Source: Massilia polaris (GTDB lineage Bacteria; Pseudomonadota; Gammaproteobacteria; Burkholderiales; Burkholderiaceae_D). From it: 64,000 nt of DNA. The stretch is from assembly GCF_012927275.1 (NCBI RefSeq), contig NZ_JABBGG010000005.1:186001-250000 (forward strand), read 5' to 3'. Positions 9,302 through 16,219 of this stretch are shown one piece after another. The stretch's first letter is position 1. Every line of letters starts with the position of its first letter. The notes beneath the pieces were generated by a model. It saw only the letters and a program-made list of their open reading frames with translations, was not told where the DNA came from and ran no database searches. Made by a program: the position numbers and the translations under genes.

Positions 9302-10662
9302 TCCTCGCTCGTGGTGCTTTCGCTCGTTGCTGCGCCAGCCTTGTTGCGCGGTGCGCGGCGTGGCGCGCGCTTGCGCTTGGCGCCGGACGGCGCGGCGTTG
9401 GCGGTGACGACCAGCTGTTCGCGTTCGTTAGGGTCGCCTTCGTAGAAATCGGTCCACCATTCGCCCAGTTCCATTTCGATCTCGCCCGACGCGCAGCGCA
9501 GCAGCAGGAAGTCGTAGCCGGCGCGGAAGCGCGGGTGCTCCAGCAGCTTGTACGGCGTCTTGCCGTTGCGGCGCTCGAAGCGCGGCTGCATCGACCAGAT
9601 GTCGCGCATGTCGGAGGCGATGCGGCGCTGCAGCGCCAGCTGTTCGGTCTGCGAATCGAGCACGTCGTCGGCGGCCAGGTGCAGCGCAGGAATCGGCGAT
9701 TCGCCGGCGGCGCTGTAGGCGGTCCACTTCTCGACCACCTGGTGCCACAGCAGCGACGCAAACAGGAAGCCTGGCGACACGCCCTTGCCGGCCTTGACGC
9801 GGTTGTCGGTCGACTCCAGCGCCAGGGTGACGAACTTCATGCCGATCGGCTGTTCAAGCACGACGTCGAGCAGCGGCAGCAGGCCGTGGTGCAAGCCTTC
9901 CTTGCGCAGCTGCTGCAGGCAGGCCAGCGCGTGGCCGCTCATCAGCAGCTTGAGCATTTCGTCGAACACGCGCGCGGCAGGCACGTTGTCGATCAGCGGC
10001 GCCATGACCGGAATCGGTTCGCGCGTCGATGGTTCGATGGTGAACTGCAGCTTGGCCGCAAAGCGCACCACGCGCAGCATGCGCACCGGGTCTTCGCGGT
10101 AGCGCGCTTCCGGCTGGCCGATGATGCGCAGGGTCTTGTCGCGGATGTCGGCGATGCCGCCGTGGTAGTCCAGCACTTCCTGCGTCGCAGGGTTGTAGTA
10201 CATCGCGTTGATGGTGAAGTCGCGGCGCATCGCGTCTTCATGCTGCGGTCCGAAGCTGTTGTCGCGCAGGACGCGGCCGTGTTCATCCTTCGGCGCGTTG
10301 CTCTCGCCGGCGCCGCGGAAGGTGGTCACCTCCAGCAGGTCCTGGCCGAACATCACGTGCACGATCTGGAAGCGGCGCCCGATGATGAAGGCGCGGCGGA
10401 ACAGCTTCTTTACTTCTTCCGGCGTCGCGTTGGTGGCGATGTCGAAGTCCTTCGGTTTCACCCCGAGCAGCAGGTCGCGCACCGCGCCGCCCACCACAAA
10501 GGCCTTGAAGCCAGCTTCCTGCAAGGTTGACGTGACGCGGATCGCGTTCGACGACAGCAGTTTCGGGTCGATTCCGTGTTCGGACGCGCCGAGCACCACT
10601 GGCTCGGTCGGGTCGCGCTGGTCTTTAACGCCAAGGATCTTGCGGATGAATTTTTTAATCAT
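9298..10662 (-). CDS. pcnB: Poly(A) polymerase I
   Basis: About 454 residues. PcnB adds poly(A) tails to RNA and promotes decay. The class II nucleotidyltransferase head is clear: FVVGGAVRDLLLG and PKDFDIATNA provide the GG and DxD motifs, followed by the head/neck segments RRAFIIGRRF and YREDPVRMLR. The C-terminus is basic and ends in KRKRAPRRAPRNK, typical of PcnB rather than CCA-adding enzymes. The start at MIKKFIRKILG (10662) is preferred over a longer in-frame extension. It overlaps the upstream HAD gene by 8 bp and the downstream folK by 4 bp. Confidence 0.93.
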   Translation of the reverse strand: MIKKFIRKILGVKDQRDPTEPVVLGASEHGIDPKLLSSNAIRVTSTLQEAGFKAFVVGGAVRDLLLGVKPKDFDIATNATPEEVKKLFRRAFIIGRRFQIVHVMFGQDLLEVTTFRGAGESNAPKDEHGRVLRDNSFGPQHEDAMRRDFTINAMYYNPATQEVLDYHGGIADIRDKTLRIIGQPEARYREDPVRMLRVVRFAAKLQFTIEPSTREPIPVMAPLIDNVPAARVFDEMLKLLMSGHALACLQQLRKEGLHHGLLPLLDVVLEQPIGMKFVTLALESTDNRVKAGKGVSPGFLFASLLWHQVVEKWTAYSAAGESPIPALHLAADDVLDSQTEQLALQRRIASDMRDIWSMQPRFERRNGKTPYKLLEHPRFRAGYDFLLLRCASGEIEMELGEWWTDFYEGDPNEREQLVVTANAAPSGAKRKRAPRRAPRNKAGAATSESTTSEE

Positions 10663-11329
10663 TGAATAAGTGGAGTAAAGGCCAGCCAAGGTTCGTCGCG
10701 TGCGACGCCAGCACAGCGTTCGGGTTGGTCGCGACAGGGTGGGTGACAACGGACAGCAACGGGATATCGTTATGCGAATCGCTGTAGAAATGGCTGCGCT
10801 CGAATGCGCCGAGCGGCTTGCCGATGGTATCTAGCCATGCGTGGGTGTGCGTGACTTTGCCTGGGCCGGAGGTCGGCGTGCCAAGCAGCTTGCCGGTCAG
10901 GTTGCCCTGCGCGTCTTCTTCCGGCACGGCGGCGATCAGGTGCTGCACGCCGAGTTCTTTCGCGATCGGCGCGGTGACGAAGCGGTTGGTGGCGGTGATG
11001 ATCGCCACCAGGTCGCCTGCATCCTGGTGCTTCTGCAGCAGCTCGCGCACGCTGACGCGGATCGACGGCTTGATCACTTCATGCATGAACTGCGCGTGCA
11101 TCGCGTCGAGACGGGTGCGCGGGAAGCGCGCCAGCGTGCCGAGCGCGAATTCGAGGTATTCGACCGGATCGAGCGTGCCGGCCTGGTACTGGGCGAAGAA
11201 TTCGTCGTTGCGGCGCTTGAATTCGACCGGATCGACGGCGTTGGTGCGGACCAAAAACTGGCCCCATTCGTAGTCCGAGTCGATCGGCAGCAGGGTGTGG
11301 TCGAGGTCGAACAGGGCCAGGTTGTTCAT
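10655..11329 (-). CDS. HAD-IB family hydrolase, phosphoserine-phosphatase-like
   Basis: 224 residues. The HAD nucleophile motif LALFDLDHTLLP (Asp8, Asp10) opens the protein. AIITATNRF near residue 113 is motif II, and HFYSDSHNDIPLL near 182 carries the motif IV aspartates. HAD-IB enzymes of this length act on small phosphorylated metabolites such as phosphoserine or histidinol phosphate; the substrate here is not evident. It sits between hda and pcnB with overlapping ends (ATGA with hda), an arrangement common in Burkholderiales. Confidence 0.85.
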   Translation of the reverse strand: MNNLALFDLDHTLLPIDSDYEWGQFLVRTNAVDPVEFKRRNDEFFAQYQAGTLDPVEYLEFALGTLARFPRTRLDAMHAQFMHEVIKPSIRVSVRELLQKHQDAGDLVAIITATNRFVTAPIAKELGVQHLIAAVPEEDAQGNLTGKLLGTPTSGPGKVTHTHAWLDTIGKPLGAFERSHFYSDSHNDIPLLSVVTHPVATNPNAVLASHATNLGWPLLHLFND

Positions 11330-11997
11330 TCTTTCGGTTCCGACTGGAGCAGCAAGTCGCGCAGCAGCGGCAGGGTGACCGGGCGCTGGGTCTCAAGCGA
11401 ATATTGGTCGAGTGCGTCGAGCATCGTCGATAGCGAGCGCATGTCGCGCTTAAAGTGTGATAGCAAGTAGGGTAACACGCTGGCCGACAGCGTCAAACCG
11501 CGCGATTCGGCCGCATGGGTCAGCGCGGCGATCTTTTCGTCGTCCGACAGGCCGTGGATCTGGTAAATCAGGCCCCAGCCCATGCGCGTGCGCAGGTCTT
11601 CGCGCACCGGCAGCACGGCCGGCGGCACCGGGCCGGTGGAGACCATGTAGGCGCCGTGCTCGCGGATCTGGTTGAACAGCGCGAAGGCGTCGATCTGGAC
11701 CTGGCTCGACAGCAGGTTGCAGTCGTCCAGCAGGTACAGGCTGATGTCAGGGCTGTAAACGAAGGCGCTGTCGGGCGCATCAAAGGCGATGTAGCGCGAA
11801 TTGGCGGTGGCGGCCAGCGCTTGCAGCAGGTGGGTCTTGCCGGCGGCGGCCTCGCCCCACAGGTAGGCGAAATGCTCGCGCGACGTGCGTTCGGCGAACT
11901 GATGCATCAGATGCGCCAGCTCGGCGTTCTGACCCACCTCGAACGAGTCGAGGCTCTGCGCCTGGTCTGCGCCTAGATCGAGCACCAGTTGTTTCAT
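11326..11997 (-). CDS. hda: DnaA regulatory inactivator Hda (DnaA-related AAA+ protein)
   Basis: 223 residues, matching DnaA domain III only. The N-terminus MKQLVLDLG resembles the clamp-binding motif by which Hda docks on the beta sliding clamp. YLWGEAAAGKTHLLQA is the Walker A, and YLLDDCNLL the Walker B. Hda stimulates ATP hydrolysis on DnaA after initiation. A GTGPVPP segment and the C-terminal RDMRSLSTMLDALD helix agree with the DnaA fold. It is the first gene of the leftward run hda-HAD-pcnB-folK. The DNA-binding domain IV of DnaA is absent, as expected. Confidence 0.88.
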   Translation of the reverse strand: MKQLVLDLGADQAQSLDSFEVGQNAELAHLMHQFAERTSREHFAYLWGEAAAGKTHLLQALAATANSRYIAFDAPDSAFVYSPDISLYLLDDCNLLSSQVQIDAFALFNQIREHGAYMVSTGPVPPAVLPVREDLRTRMGWGLIYQIHGLSDDEKIAALTHAAESRGLTLSASVLPYLLSHFKRDMRSLSTMLDALDQYSLETQRPVTLPLLRDLLLQSEPKE

Positions 11998-12028
11998 GGC
12001 GACCGTTTCATCAGAATTGCTCCGAGAA

Positions 12029-12337
12029 ACCCTGTCCTTCAGGGCAGGGAGTGAAAGGAGCCGGACGCGTAGCGCCCGCAGCCGTCCAGGCGAAAAAATG
12101 TTTTGAACTTGGTTGTTGGGGCATGGTCAAACTCCATAAGTGCTTCAGTATGCGATTACGCGCTGGGGCATGAGTCTCCTGCACCGTTTTTTTCCGATCC
12201 GCAGTCGCCTTGGGCGAGGTCGAGAGATATCCTGCGGATTGAATAAGAAGCTGGGCTACTTTCAGTCCGGCTTCCGTCTGGGGCATCAGACGCCAGCAGT
12301 GGGAATCCCCTTCCGTTTACGAAGGGGAGGATGTCAA
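12029..12337. mobile_element. Probable IS200/IS605-type relic or non-autonomous element with palindromic ends
   Basis: Two hairpins bound a 309-bp stretch with no convincing gene. At about 12029-12048, CCCTGTCC-TTCA-GGGCAGGG forms an 8-bp stem (one G-T pair). At 12307-12327, CCCCTTC and GAAGGGG enclose a TTTA-containing loop, flanked by GAAT on the left and AGGATGTCAA on the right. The preceding CGTCTG...CAGACG hairpin and the flank ending in ATGTCAA are, from memory, typical of the right end of IS200/IS605 elements carrying tnpB, where the omega RNA ends. No tnpA or tnpB reading frame is left. The elements could equally be two unrelated palindromes. Confidence 0.45.
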
Positions 12338-12374
12338 CCTGAATTCCCTGCTTTCCGCGTCATTTGCATCAGGC

Positions 12375-12404
12375 ATTATAAAAGCTGTTGCGCGGGCAGT
12401 CGAA
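12375..12404 (-). promoter_or_regulatory. Possible sigma-70 promoter for the hda operon
   Basis: On the minus strand a perfect TATAAT (12375-12380) lies 18 bp downstream of TTCGAC (12399-12404). It points toward hda, about 380 bp away, on the far side of the IS-like stretch. Together with purM on the other side, the rest of 11998-12588 holds no gene that can be supported. The -10 match is good and the -35 match is partial. Confidence 0.35.
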
Positions 12405-12588
12405 ATTCTCGACTGCAAGAACGCGAATGAAAAAGGCATCGATGTGTTGTTATCTCGGTTAAACCGGCTGCGGGCGGGGCATTTTGATAAAATAGCGGAT
12501 TGACCAGCCACCGGGTGCGAAAAACACATCGCATGGGCCTGGCTGATCCACCGCCTTCTATTTTACCGCCTCCGCTGCGAAAAACACC

Positions 12589-13632
12589 ATGAGCCAACCT
12601 TCAAATGTTTCACTCTCCTACCGCGATGCGGGTGTCGATATCGATGCCGGCGACGCCCTGGTCGAAGCAATCAAGCCGTTTGCCAAGCGCACCATGCGCG
12701 AAGGCGTCATGGGCGGGCTGGGCGGCTTCGGCGCCATGTTCGAGATCAGCAAGAAGTACAAGGAGCCAGTCCTGGTCTCCGGTACCGACGGCGTCGGCAC
12801 CAAGCTGCGCCTGGCATTCGAGCTGAACCGCCATGACACGGTCGGCATCGACCTGGTCGCGATGAGCGTCAACGACATCCTGGTGCAGGGCGCCGAGCCG
12901 CTGTTCTTCCTCGACTACTTCGCATGCGGCAAGCTGGACGTGGCGACCGCCACCGCCGTCATCAAGGGCATCGCCCAGGGCTGCGAGCAGGCAGGCTGCG
13001 CGCTGATCGGCGGCGAAACCGCTGAAATGCCGAGCATGTACCCGGCCGGCGAATACGACCTGGCTGGCTTCGCGGTCGGCGCCGTGGAGAAGTCGCAGAT
13101 CATCGACGGCACCAAGATTACCCCGGGCGACGTGATCCTCGGCCTGGCGTCGTCGGGCGTGCACTCGAACGGTTATTCGCTGGTCCGCAAGATCATCGAA
13201 GTGGCCAAGCCGGACCTCGAAGGCGACTTCCACGGCCGCAAGCTGTCGGACGTGCTGATGGAGCCGACCCGCATCTACGTCAAGCCGCTGCTGGCGCTGA
13301 TGGCCTCGATGGAAGTCAAGGGCATGGTGCACATCACCGGTGGCGGCCTGGTCGAAAACATCCCGCGCGTCTTGCAGCCTGGCCTGACCGCCGTGCTCGA
13401 TTCGAAGTCGTGGACCATGCCTCCGCTGTTCACCTGGCTGCAGCAGCACGGCGGCGTCGCCGACGCTGAAATGCACCGCGTGTTCAACTGCGGCATCGGC
13501 ATGATCGTCATCGTGTCGAAGGAAAATGCGGACGCCGCGTTTGCGCAGTTGCAGGCAGCCGGCGAGACCGTCTCGCGCATCGGTACGATCCGCGCACGCG
13601 AGGGTGATGAGCACCCGACCATCGTCGAATAA
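12589..13632 (+). CDS. purM: Phosphoribosylformylglycinamidine cyclo-ligase (AIR synthase)
   Basis: 347 residues, full length. PurM closes the imidazole ring to form aminoimidazole ribonucleotide in purine synthesis, using [42 protein letters not shown] and [20 protein letters not shown] are the conserved N-terminal motifs of the PurM/PurL/ThiL superfamily. [12 protein letters not shown] and [14 protein letters not shown] are enzyme-specific. It is followed by a clear terminator and stands alone, far from the purC-purE-purK group at 36.9 kb. Confidence 0.96.
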   Translation: MSQPSNVSLSYRDAGVDIDAGDALVEAIKPFAKRTMREGVMGGLGGFGAMFEISKKYKEPVLVSGTDGVGTKLRLAFELNRHDTVGIDLVAMSVNDILVQGAEPLFFLDYFACGKLDVATATAVIKGIAQGCEQAGCALIGGETAEMPSMYPAGEYDLAGFAVGAVEKSQIIDGTKITPGDVILGLASSGVHSNGYSLVRKIIEVAKPDLEGDFHGRKLSDVLMEPTRIYVKPLLALMASMEVKGMVHITGGGLVENIPRVLQPGLTAVLDSKSWTMPPLFTWLQQHGGVADAEMHRVFNCGIGMIVIVSKENADAAFAQLQAAGETVSRIGTIRAREGDEHPTIVE

Positions 13633-13654
13633 TTTAGTCCGGCTTCACCTACAG

Positions 13655-13699
13655 ATACCACGTCACGGCCTTGCGGCCGGGCGTGGTATTTTTATTTTT
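13655..13699 (+). terminator. Rho-independent terminator of purM
   Basis: ATACCACG pairs with CGTGGTAT, with an inner CGGCC-TTG-CGGCCG-type stem, and is followed by TTTTTATTTTT. It lies 23 bp after the purM stop codon. Confidence 0.8.
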
Positions 13700-13743
13700 G
13701 CTGATCCTGCGCGTGATTGATAATCAGCGCTGGGGCTAAATTG

Positions 13744-14214
13744 ATGGCTGACCGTCGATTACTGAGCAGACGACATGCCGACGTTCCCGAAGCAGAAGCG
13801 CGCAGATTGCTGGCTCGACAGCTGACAGGCGAGGGGGCGACCGATTGGCTTCCGCGAATCAATGCCGAAACTCTTCAGATACAGGCCGGGCTGATTGATG
13901 AGGCAGGTATGAAGACCGACCTCTTCGTTAAGCTGAGTTTTAAACCTGGTTTGCGAACCAGCGATGCGCGCTACAGGTTTTCGGTGTTTCGAATGAACTC
14001 GTACGGCCTGGATAGGGTCTATCAGCTGTGTGTGAGCCGGGCATCGAAGCGGGAGACGGACGCGCACCGCAAGCCGCACGAACATCTTGGATCCTTAAGA
14101 AGCGTTGGCAGCGCCGCGTGGCAGAAATGGGGGTACGAGGAAGTTTTGGCCCGGTTCTGCGCTCAGACGAAAATAGTGTTCATGCCCGCGCCGCGCCAAA
14201 AGGCGTACTTCTGA
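13744..14214 (+). CDS. Uncharacterised protein, first gene of an orphan pair
   Basis: 156 residues from ATG 13744 (a TTG at 13717 is in frame but has no better ribosome site). I do not recognise the family. A soluble alpha/beta protein is suggested, with an N-terminal helix rich in Arg and Ala (EAEARRLLARQLTG), then ARYRFSVFRMNSYGLDRVYQ and a HRKPHEHLGS segment. It ends FMPAPRQKAYF. Base composition of 13.7-14.35 kb looks lower in GC than the flanking genes. It follows the purM terminator, so needs its own promoter; TGATAAT at 13715-13721 is a weak -10 candidate. The length and pairing resemble small toxin-antitoxin-like or phage-derived modules, but nothing proves that. Confidence 0.55.
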   Translation: MADRRLLSRRHADVPEAEARRLLARQLTGEGATDWLPRINAETLQIQAGLIDEAGMKTDLFVKLSFKPGLRTSDARYRFSVFRMNSYGLDRVYQLCVSRASKRETDAHRKPHEHLGSLRSVGSAAWQKWGYEEVLARFCAQTKIVFMPAPRQKAYF

Positions 14215-14351
14215 ACGATGACGGCGACTTTGAAATATGGGCCGAAGCCAGCGAGGCCTCGGACGCTTTCGCGCGCTATATTTCTGCGATGGTCGCATTG
14301 ATGAAGTGGGAGTCGGCCGAGGTCATCCGCCTTTCCGGTCAACCCCAGTGA
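14127..14351 (+). CDS. Uncharacterised small protein overlapping the previous gene
   Basis: A 74-residue frame from ATG 14127 that overlaps the end of the preceding gene by 88 bp in another frame. Only the part after the overlap looks protein-like: LLNDDGDFEIWAEASEAS and ARYISAMVALMKWESAEVI form an acidic strand-loop and an amphipathic helix. No standard start codon lies near the upstream stop; a CTG overlaps that stop. Either translation starts inside the upstream gene, or a slip at the CCAAAAGG run near 14197-14204 joins the two frames into one longer protein. The 3' end overlaps the convergent gene at 14323 by 29 bp. Confidence 0.4.
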   Translation: MGVRGSFGPVLRSDENSVHARAAPKGVLLNDDGDFEIWAEASEASDAFARYISAMVALMKWESAEVIRLSGQPQ

Positions 14352-14889
14352 GCTGCGAGCGCCCGTCTAGCCACGCTTGCGCAGCGCGCACGATGTCGAC
14401 TTTGAGCGTCGACAGTTGTTGTGCGAATGCCGGATCGGACAAGAGGCCAGGCTGGTAGCTGTGCCAGTCGTCAAGCTGATAGTGCAGCTTAACGACTTTG
14501 TCGATACCGAGCGATTCGCCAAACGGATTCTCGGGGTCCCGGTATTCCCAGAAGAACCTGTCCATAAAATCACTCAGGCCGCCAATCGGATCAATTCGCC
14601 CTTCGGCAATGGGCCGAAGTAGCCGTTCAATCAGTATCCGGTAGGCCTCGTCGAGGTGGGGCATTGGCAATGCAAAGTGCTGAAGCGTCTTTTCGATCGC
14701 CGGAGCCGCGCCATCCGGCCACGGCAACTGCGGATCAAGGACCAACAGGAATTCGTCGTACCAGATGTCCTGGTACATCATTGCATCGATAAGTTCACGG
14801 CAGTCCTTCTGCGGAAGGGATTTCAGCCTGAAGCGTGCTGCGGCGAACAACGCTTCCCCGGCGAGCGAAGCGTCGGCCACGGCGTTCAT
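14323..14889 (-). CDS. Uncharacterised protein of 188 residues
   Basis: A soluble protein with no signal peptide or membrane segment and no motif I can name. It is rich in acidic and aromatic residues (QDIWYDEFLLVLDPQLPWPD, MDRFFWEYRDPENPFGE). The ATG overlaps the stop codon of the phosphofructokinase gene as ATGA, so it is the second gene of that operon and is probably translated by coupling. Nothing in the sequence links it to sugar metabolism. The reading frame is intact and codon use resembles its neighbours, so it is likely a real gene. Confidence 0.65.
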   Translation of the reverse strand: MNAVADASLAGEALFAAARFRLKSLPQKDCRELIDAMMYQDIWYDEFLLVLDPQLPWPDGAAPAIEKTLQHFALPMPHLDEAYRILIERLLRPIAEGRIDPIGGLSDFMDRFFWEYRDPENPFGESLGIDKVVKLHYQLDDWHSYQPGLLSDPAFAQQLSTLKVDIVRAAQAWLDGRSQLTGVDRKGG

Positions 14890-16100
14890 TTCTTCAGGAT
14901 TTTCGCGACCGGCGCCGGGCGCAGGCGATACGCATCCGGCATCTTCGACCCGAGCAGCGGACGCAGGTACATACGGAATGCATCGGTCACGTCGGTGCCA
15001 TCAGCGGTGATGAATTCGTCCTCCATCACGCGCGTCTTGCCGGCCACGTCTTCCAGCGGCATCAGTTCGTAGTCGACCGAGTAATAACCGGTGCGCTTGA
15101 TCGCCACCGAGCCGTCGCGGTCGCCCCACATCGCGAACTGCACCGCTTTCTCGCCGACTTCGCGCGCCTCGCGCTGGTCGACATCCGACACGCAGCCGAT
15201 GAACGAACGCTGCAGGTAACCGAAGGTGTCGCCGCGCACGCGCTTGATGCCCAGCTTCGTCTTGATCTCCTCGCACAGCAGGTCGGCCAGCGCGCCGGTG
15301 CCCGACAACTGCACGTTGCCGTGCGCATCCCGCTCGATTTCCTTCGCCAGCAGCGTGAGGATGGCTTCACCTGACGCATCGTGAATGCCTTCGGATACCG
15401 CGATCACGCAGCGCCCGAAACGTTCGTAAGTCTTCTTCACGTCGGCAAGGAAGCGCTCGATATCGAAGGTGCGCTCGGGAATGTAGATCAGGTGAGGGCC
15501 GTCATCGGGAAATTTTTTCCCGAGGGCCGACGCCGCCGTCAGGAAGCCCGCATGCCGCCCCATCACCACGCCGACATACACGCCCGGCAATGCCGCATTA
15601 TCGAGGTTGGCCCCGGCAAAGGCCTGCGCCACGAAGCGCGCCGCCGATGGAAATCCCGGCGTATGGTCATTGCCGACCAGGTCGTTGTCGATGGTCTTCG
15701 GGATATGGATGCAGCGCAGCGGGTAGCCGGCCTTGCGCGCCTCTTCGCTGACGATGCGCACCGTGTCGGACGAGTCGTTGCCGCCGATGTAGAAGAAGTG
15801 TTCGATCTCGTGCGCGCGCAACACCTCGAAAATCTTGTGGCAGTAGGCCAGGTCAGGCTTGTCGCGGGTCGATCCCAGCGCCGACGAGGGCGTGCTGGCC
15901 ACCAGTTCCAGGTTATGGCTGGTTTCCTGGGTCAGGTCGACGAAATCCTCGTTGATAATGCCGCGCACGCCGTGCATCGCGCCGTACACGCGGGTAACGT
16001 GCTTGAAGCGGCGCGCCTCCAGCACGACGCCGACCAGCGACTGGTTGATGACGGCGGTCGGACCGCCTCCCTGTGCAACGAGGATTTTTCCGGACGACAT
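14886..16100 (-). CDS. pfp: 6-phosphofructokinase, pyrophosphate-dependent type
   Basis: 404 residues from MSSGKILVAQGGGPTAVINQ. The enzyme phosphorylates fructose 6-phosphate at C1. Donor choice is read from two sites: IGGNDSSDT has Asp where ATP-dependent enzymes have Gly (E. coli Gly104), and PKTIDND has Lys where they have Gly (Gly124). Both residues are the known markers of PPi-dependent PFK, which is reversible. GRHAGFLTAASAL is the substrate motif. The start is set at 16100; an upstream in-frame extension adds 12 residues with no clear support. The unknown gene at 14323 follows in the same operon. Confidence 0.88.
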   Translation of the reverse strand: MSSGKILVAQGGGPTAVINQSLVGVVLEARRFKHVTRVYGAMHGVRGIINEDFVDLTQETSHNLELVASTPSSALGSTRDKPDLAYCHKIFEVLRAHEIEHFFYIGGNDSSDTVRIVSEEARKAGYPLRCIHIPKTIDNDLVGNDHTPGFPSAARFVAQAFAGANLDNAALPGVYVGVVMGRHAGFLTAASALGKKFPDDGPHLIYIPERTFDIERFLADVKKTYERFGRCVIAVSEGIHDASGEAILTLLAKEIERDAHGNVQLSGTGALADLLCEEIKTKLGIKRVRGDTFGYLQRSFIGCVSDVDQREAREVGEKAVQFAMWGDRDGSVAIKRTGYYSVDYELMPLEDVAGKTRVMEDEFITADGTDVTDAFRMYLRPLLGSKMPDAYRLRPAPVAKILKK

Positions 16101-16219
16101 GCGCAGCTCCTTTTGAACGGGTAATTGCAATCGCAACCAGAGTACCGCAATTTGAACGCTGTGTTACGGCTTACCGATGTGACGCACAAGGAGTTTCTCG
16201 GGACAGATACGAAAAGTGT

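Noticed and set aside
12011..12286. 91-codon minus-strand frame in the hda-purM gap
   Set aside because: No ribosome site or family resemblance; its C-terminal part is simply the translation of the left palindrome.
12516..12590. Direct repeat TGCGAAAAACAC occurring twice, 60 bp apart, in the purM leader
   Set aside because: The second copy overlaps the purM start codon. It may reflect a small duplication, but there is no dyad or known regulator, so no function can be claimed.
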